DNA from: an uncultured bacterium
GTDB taxonomy: Bacteria > Bacillota_A > Clostridia > Lachnospirales > Lachnospiraceae
DNA: 8,096 nt
NCBI GenBank assembly: GCA_905215045.1
Contig: CAJMOO010000079.1
Coordinates: 1 to 8,096 of the forward strand
Direction of reading: 5' to 3'
The notes beneath the pieces were generated by a model. It did not search any database and was not told where the DNA came from. It worked only from the letters and a program-made list of their open reading frames with translations. Below, piece after piece: positions 6,058-8,096 of this stretch; position 1 is the stretch's first letter; each line of letters opens with the position of its first letter. The position numbers were made by a program, and so were the translations under genes.

Positions 6058-7068
6058 ATGAAGAAAGTCAGCGTTATTGGTGCAGGAAGCTGGGGAAGTG
6101 CTCTTGCAGTATTACTAGCAAACAATGGACACGAGGTAACTTTATGGACACATGATCCACACGAGATCGAGATGCTTTCTACAAAGAGAGAACAGCAGGA
6201 TAAATTACCAGGTGTGAAATTACCAGATAATATTAAAGTTGAAGCAGATCTTGAAACTGCTTTAACAGATGAAGATGTTGTTGTTATGGCAGTTCCTTCA
6301 CCAGTTGTACGAATGGTTGCAAAACAGATGTCCCCATTTATTGCAGATGGACAGGTGATCGTGAATGTAGCAAAAGGTATTGAAGATGTTACATACAAGA
6401 CATTATCTGATATCATTGAAGAAGAAATTCCAAACGCAGAAGTTTGTGTATTATCAGGACCTAGCCACGCAGAGGAAGTAGGAAGAGGAATTCCTACAAC
6501 AGTTGTAATCGGTGCCAAGGATAAAAAAACAGCAGAGATGCTTCAGGATGTATTTATGAATAAAGTGTTCCGTGTATACACAAGTTCTGATATTGTTGGA
6601 ATCGAACTTGGAGGAGCGTTAAAGAACGTTATCGCATTAGCAGCAGGAACAGTTGATGGTCTTGGATATGGAGACAATACAAAAGCAGCATTAATGACAA
6701 GAGGAATCGCAGAGCTTACACGTCTTGGAGAAGCACTTGGAGGTAAACCAGAGACATTCTCAGGACTTACAGGAGTTGGAGATTTAATTGTTACATGTAC
6801 AAGTGTACATAGTCGAAATCGTAAAGCAGGATACTTAATGGGAAAAGGTATGACTGCCGATGAGGCCATGAAAGAAGTAAAAATGGTTGTAGAAGGTGTA
6901 TATTCAGCCAAAGCAGCCCTTGGACTTGCAAAGAAATGCAATGTATCTGTACCAATCGTGGAAGCAGTGAACAGAGTACTATTTGAAAATGCAGATCCAA
7001 AAGAGGAAGTTTCAAACTTACTCCTTCGTGAGAGAAAACAGGAACATACAAATCTGGAATGGGATTAA
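6058..7068 (+). CDS. gpsA: NAD(P)-dependent glycerol-3-phosphate dehydrogenase
   Basis: GpsA reduces dihydroxyacetone phosphate to sn-glycerol-3-phosphate with NAD(P)H in the cytoplasm, feeding phospholipid synthesis. The N-terminal Rossmann domain shows the dinucleotide loop GAGSWG (8-13). VNVAKGIE (102-109, Lys106), LSGPSHAEEV (132-141), the catalytic Lys189 in LKNVIALAAG, and SRNR (252-255) are the expected active-site and binding blocks, with GLTGVGDLIVTC (236-247) between them. Length (336 residues) is normal. A full AGGAGG (6042-6047) overlaps the plsY stop and lies 10 nt before the ATG, so strong and coupled translation is expected. It forms a unit with plsY. Use of NAD(P)H gives a possible rationale for redox control at the der promoter, but that is speculative. 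Confidence 0.98.
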   Translation: MKKVSVIGAGSWGSALAVLLANNGHEVTLWTHDPHEIEMLSTKREQQDKLPGVKLPDNIKVEADLETALTDEDVVVMAVPSPVVRMVAKQMSPFIADGQVIVNVAKGIEDVTYKTLSDIIEEEIPNAEVCVLSGPSHAEEVGRGIPTTVVIGAKDKKTAEMLQDVFMNKVFRVYTSSDIVGIELGGALKNVIALAAGTVDGLGYGDNTKAALMTRGIAELTRLGEALGGKPETFSGLTGVGDLIVTCTSVHSRNRKAGYLMGKGMTADEAMKEVKMVVEGVYSAKAALGLAKKCNVSVPIVEAVNRVLFENADPKEEVSNLLLRERKQEHTNLEWD

Positions 7069-7135
7069 TCAGATAAACAATATATAAAACATAAACATAT
7101 ACAAAACATAAAAACATGAAGGAAGGAAGACTACT
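7069..7135 (+). other. A-rich leader before the aminotransferase gene
   Basis: This 67-nt gap has no hairpin with a T-run, so no terminator for gpsA is evident. It is strongly A-rich and repeats AAACAT four times (7087-7092, 7093-7098, 7104-7109, 7112-7117). It contains -10-like TATATA (7081-7086) and TATACA (7098-7103), but neither has a credible -35 at 16-18 nt. GGAAGGAAG (7121-7129) is a strong ribosome binding site for ATG 7136. Read-through from gpsA or a weak promoter are both possible. Confidence 0.5.
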
Positions 7136-8096
7136 ATGGGATCATTTAGGGAAATGTCAAAAGAAGAGTTACAGGCACAGGAAGTGGAAGTGAACAAAAA
7201 GTATCAGGAATTTAAAGACCTTGATCTTTCACTCAACATGGCAAGAGGAAAACCAGCACCAGACCAGATCGATCATGCAAATGGAATGCTTGAGACGATG
7301 ACGGATTATCATGCAAAAGATGGCTTAGATGTGCGTAATTACGGAGTCCTTGATGGACTTCCAGAGATGAAAGAGATTTTCAGTGATCTGCTTGATATCC
7401 CAGCGAAGAATATCATCGTTGGAGGAAATGCAAGTCTGAATCTGATGTTTGATCAGATGATGAGACTGGTCGTATTTGGAACAGAAGGAGAAAAACCTTG
7501 GGGACAGCTTGAGAAAGTAAAATTCTTATGTCCAGCACCAGGATATGACAGACATTTCATGGTTACAGAAACATTAGGATTTGAACTGATCACAGTTGAT
7601 ATGACACCAGAAGGTCCAGATATGGATCAGGTAGAGAAATTAGTAGCAGAAGATGAAAGTATCAAAGGAATCTGGTGTGTACCAAAATATTCTAACCCAC
7701 AGGGAATCTGCTACAGTGATGAGACAGTTGACCGTCTTGCTTCCATGAAGACAGCAGCCAAAGATTTCAGAATCTTCTGGGATAATGCATATGGTGTACA
7801 TCCAATTTTTGAAGATGTGAAAGTGAAGAATATCTTAGATGCATGTAAAGAGGCAGGAAATGATAACAGAGCATACTATTTCTTCTCAACATCAAAGATT
7901 ACATTCCCAGGTGCAGGAGTATCTATTATTGCATCTAGTGATGATAATATCGCAGAGATCAAGGAAGTTATGACAGCCCAGACGATTGGATATGATAAGA
8001 TCAACCAGCTTCGTCATGTACAGTTCTTTAAGAATGCAGACGGAGTCAGAAAACATATGCAGATCTTAGCAGATTGTTTAAAACCTAAATTCGAGA
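7136..8096 (+). CDS. Class I/II PLP-dependent aminotransferase, MocR-like/aspartate aminotransferase Ic type (partial, 3' end outside window)
   Basis: This open frame runs 320 codons to the window edge without a stop; roughly a quarter of a usual 420-430-residue protein is missing. It has fold-type I aminotransferase features: SLNMARGKPAP (32-42), YGVLDGLPEMKEIF (69-82), GGNAS (96-100), the PKYSNPQG block with Asn187, Asp216 in FWDNAYG (cofactor ring nitrogen), and the Schiff-base Lys254 in FSTSKITFPGAG. The SFREMSKEEL start and the NMARGKP motif are characteristic of the aminotransferase family related to MocR (Pfam Aminotran_MocR, PF12897), here without a DNA-binding domain. Members studied in Corynebacterium act as aspartate aminotransferases (type Ic). 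Aspartate-oxaloacetate activity is therefore the best guess, but the substrate is not proven by sequence. GGAAGGAAG (7121-7129), 6 nt before the ATG, fixes the start. It is separated from gpsA by 67 nt and may have its own transcription start. Confidence 0.88.
   Translation, partial: MGSFREMSKEELQAQEVEVNKKYQEFKDLDLSLNMARGKPAPDQIDHANGMLETMTDYHAKDGLDVRNYGVLDGLPEMKEIFSDLLDIPAKNIIVGGNASLNLMFDQMMRLVVFGTEGEKPWGQLEKVKFLCPAPGYDRHFMVTETLGFELITVDMTPEGPDMDQVEKLVAEDESIKGIWCVPKYSNPQGICYSDETVDRLASMKTAAKDFRIFWDNAYGVHPIFEDVKVKNILDACKEAGNDNRAYYFFSTSKITFPGAGVSIIASSDDNIAEIKEVMTAQTIGYDKINQLRHVQFFKNADGVRKHMQILADCLKPKFE

Noticed and set aside
5952..6518. 188-residue minus-strand frame opposite gpsA
   Set aside because: It lies antisense to conserved plsY/gpsA sequence, is rich in Ser/Thr/Pro as expected of a reversed gene, and shows no motif.
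6543..6941. 132-residue minus-strand frame opposite gpsA
   Set aside because: Antisense shadow of the conserved GpsA C-terminal domain, with no ribosome binding site or family features.

Overview
The window reads as a conserved housekeeping stretch of a low-GC, Gram-positive anaerobe, most likely a member of the Clostridia close to Lachnospiraceae. The reasons are the A+T-rich codon use (AGA for Arg, AAA/GAA, ATA tolerated), strong AGGAGG-type ribosome binding sites, the gene order rplS-lepB-rbgA-rnhB-yraN, and the order der-plsY-gpsA. The family-level placement is inferred from gene order and codon style, not from a search. All genes lie on the + strand. I see no tRNA or rRNA gene, CRISPR array, insertion sequence, phage gene or attachment site.

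Region 1 (1-166) holds the last 15 codons of rplS (ribosomal protein L19), a rho-independent terminator, and a probable promoter for the next operon. Region 2 (167-3981) is a tight run of six genes: a type I signal peptidase, the ribosome-assembly GTPase RbgA/YlqF, a second type I signal peptidase, RNase HII, the YraN/UPF0102 protein, and a PgeF/YlmD-type purine-nucleoside phosphorylase-like (laccase-domain) protein. Gaps are 10-27 nt, and the last two genes overlap by 11 nt, so the six are probably co-transcribed.

Region 3 (3982-4097) is the most structured non-coding stretch. It holds a 15-bp perfect inverted repeat (4002-4016 / 4029-4043), a good sigma-A-type promoter whose -35 lies in the spacer of that repeat, and a nested palindrome that resembles the Bacillus-type operator of the redox regulator Rex. 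Region 4 (4098-7068) is der-plsY-gpsA. Der is a tandem GTPase of 50S assembly. GpsA makes sn-glycerol-3-phosphate and PlsY acylates it, so the latter two are consecutive steps of phospholipid synthesis. Region 5 (7069-8096) is a short A-rich leader followed by a class I aminotransferase of the MocR-like/aspartate aminotransferase Ic type, cut by the window end.

Taken together, the genes serve ribosome maturation (L19, RbgA, Der), protein export (two signal peptidases), genome maintenance (RNase HII), cell-wall quality control (PgeF) and membrane lipid synthesis (PlsY, GpsA). I did not find an undescribed multi-gene system. The points that deserve a second look are the der upstream palindrome/promoter, the paired signal peptidases around rbgA, and the duplicated ribosome binding site and start of the first signal peptidase.
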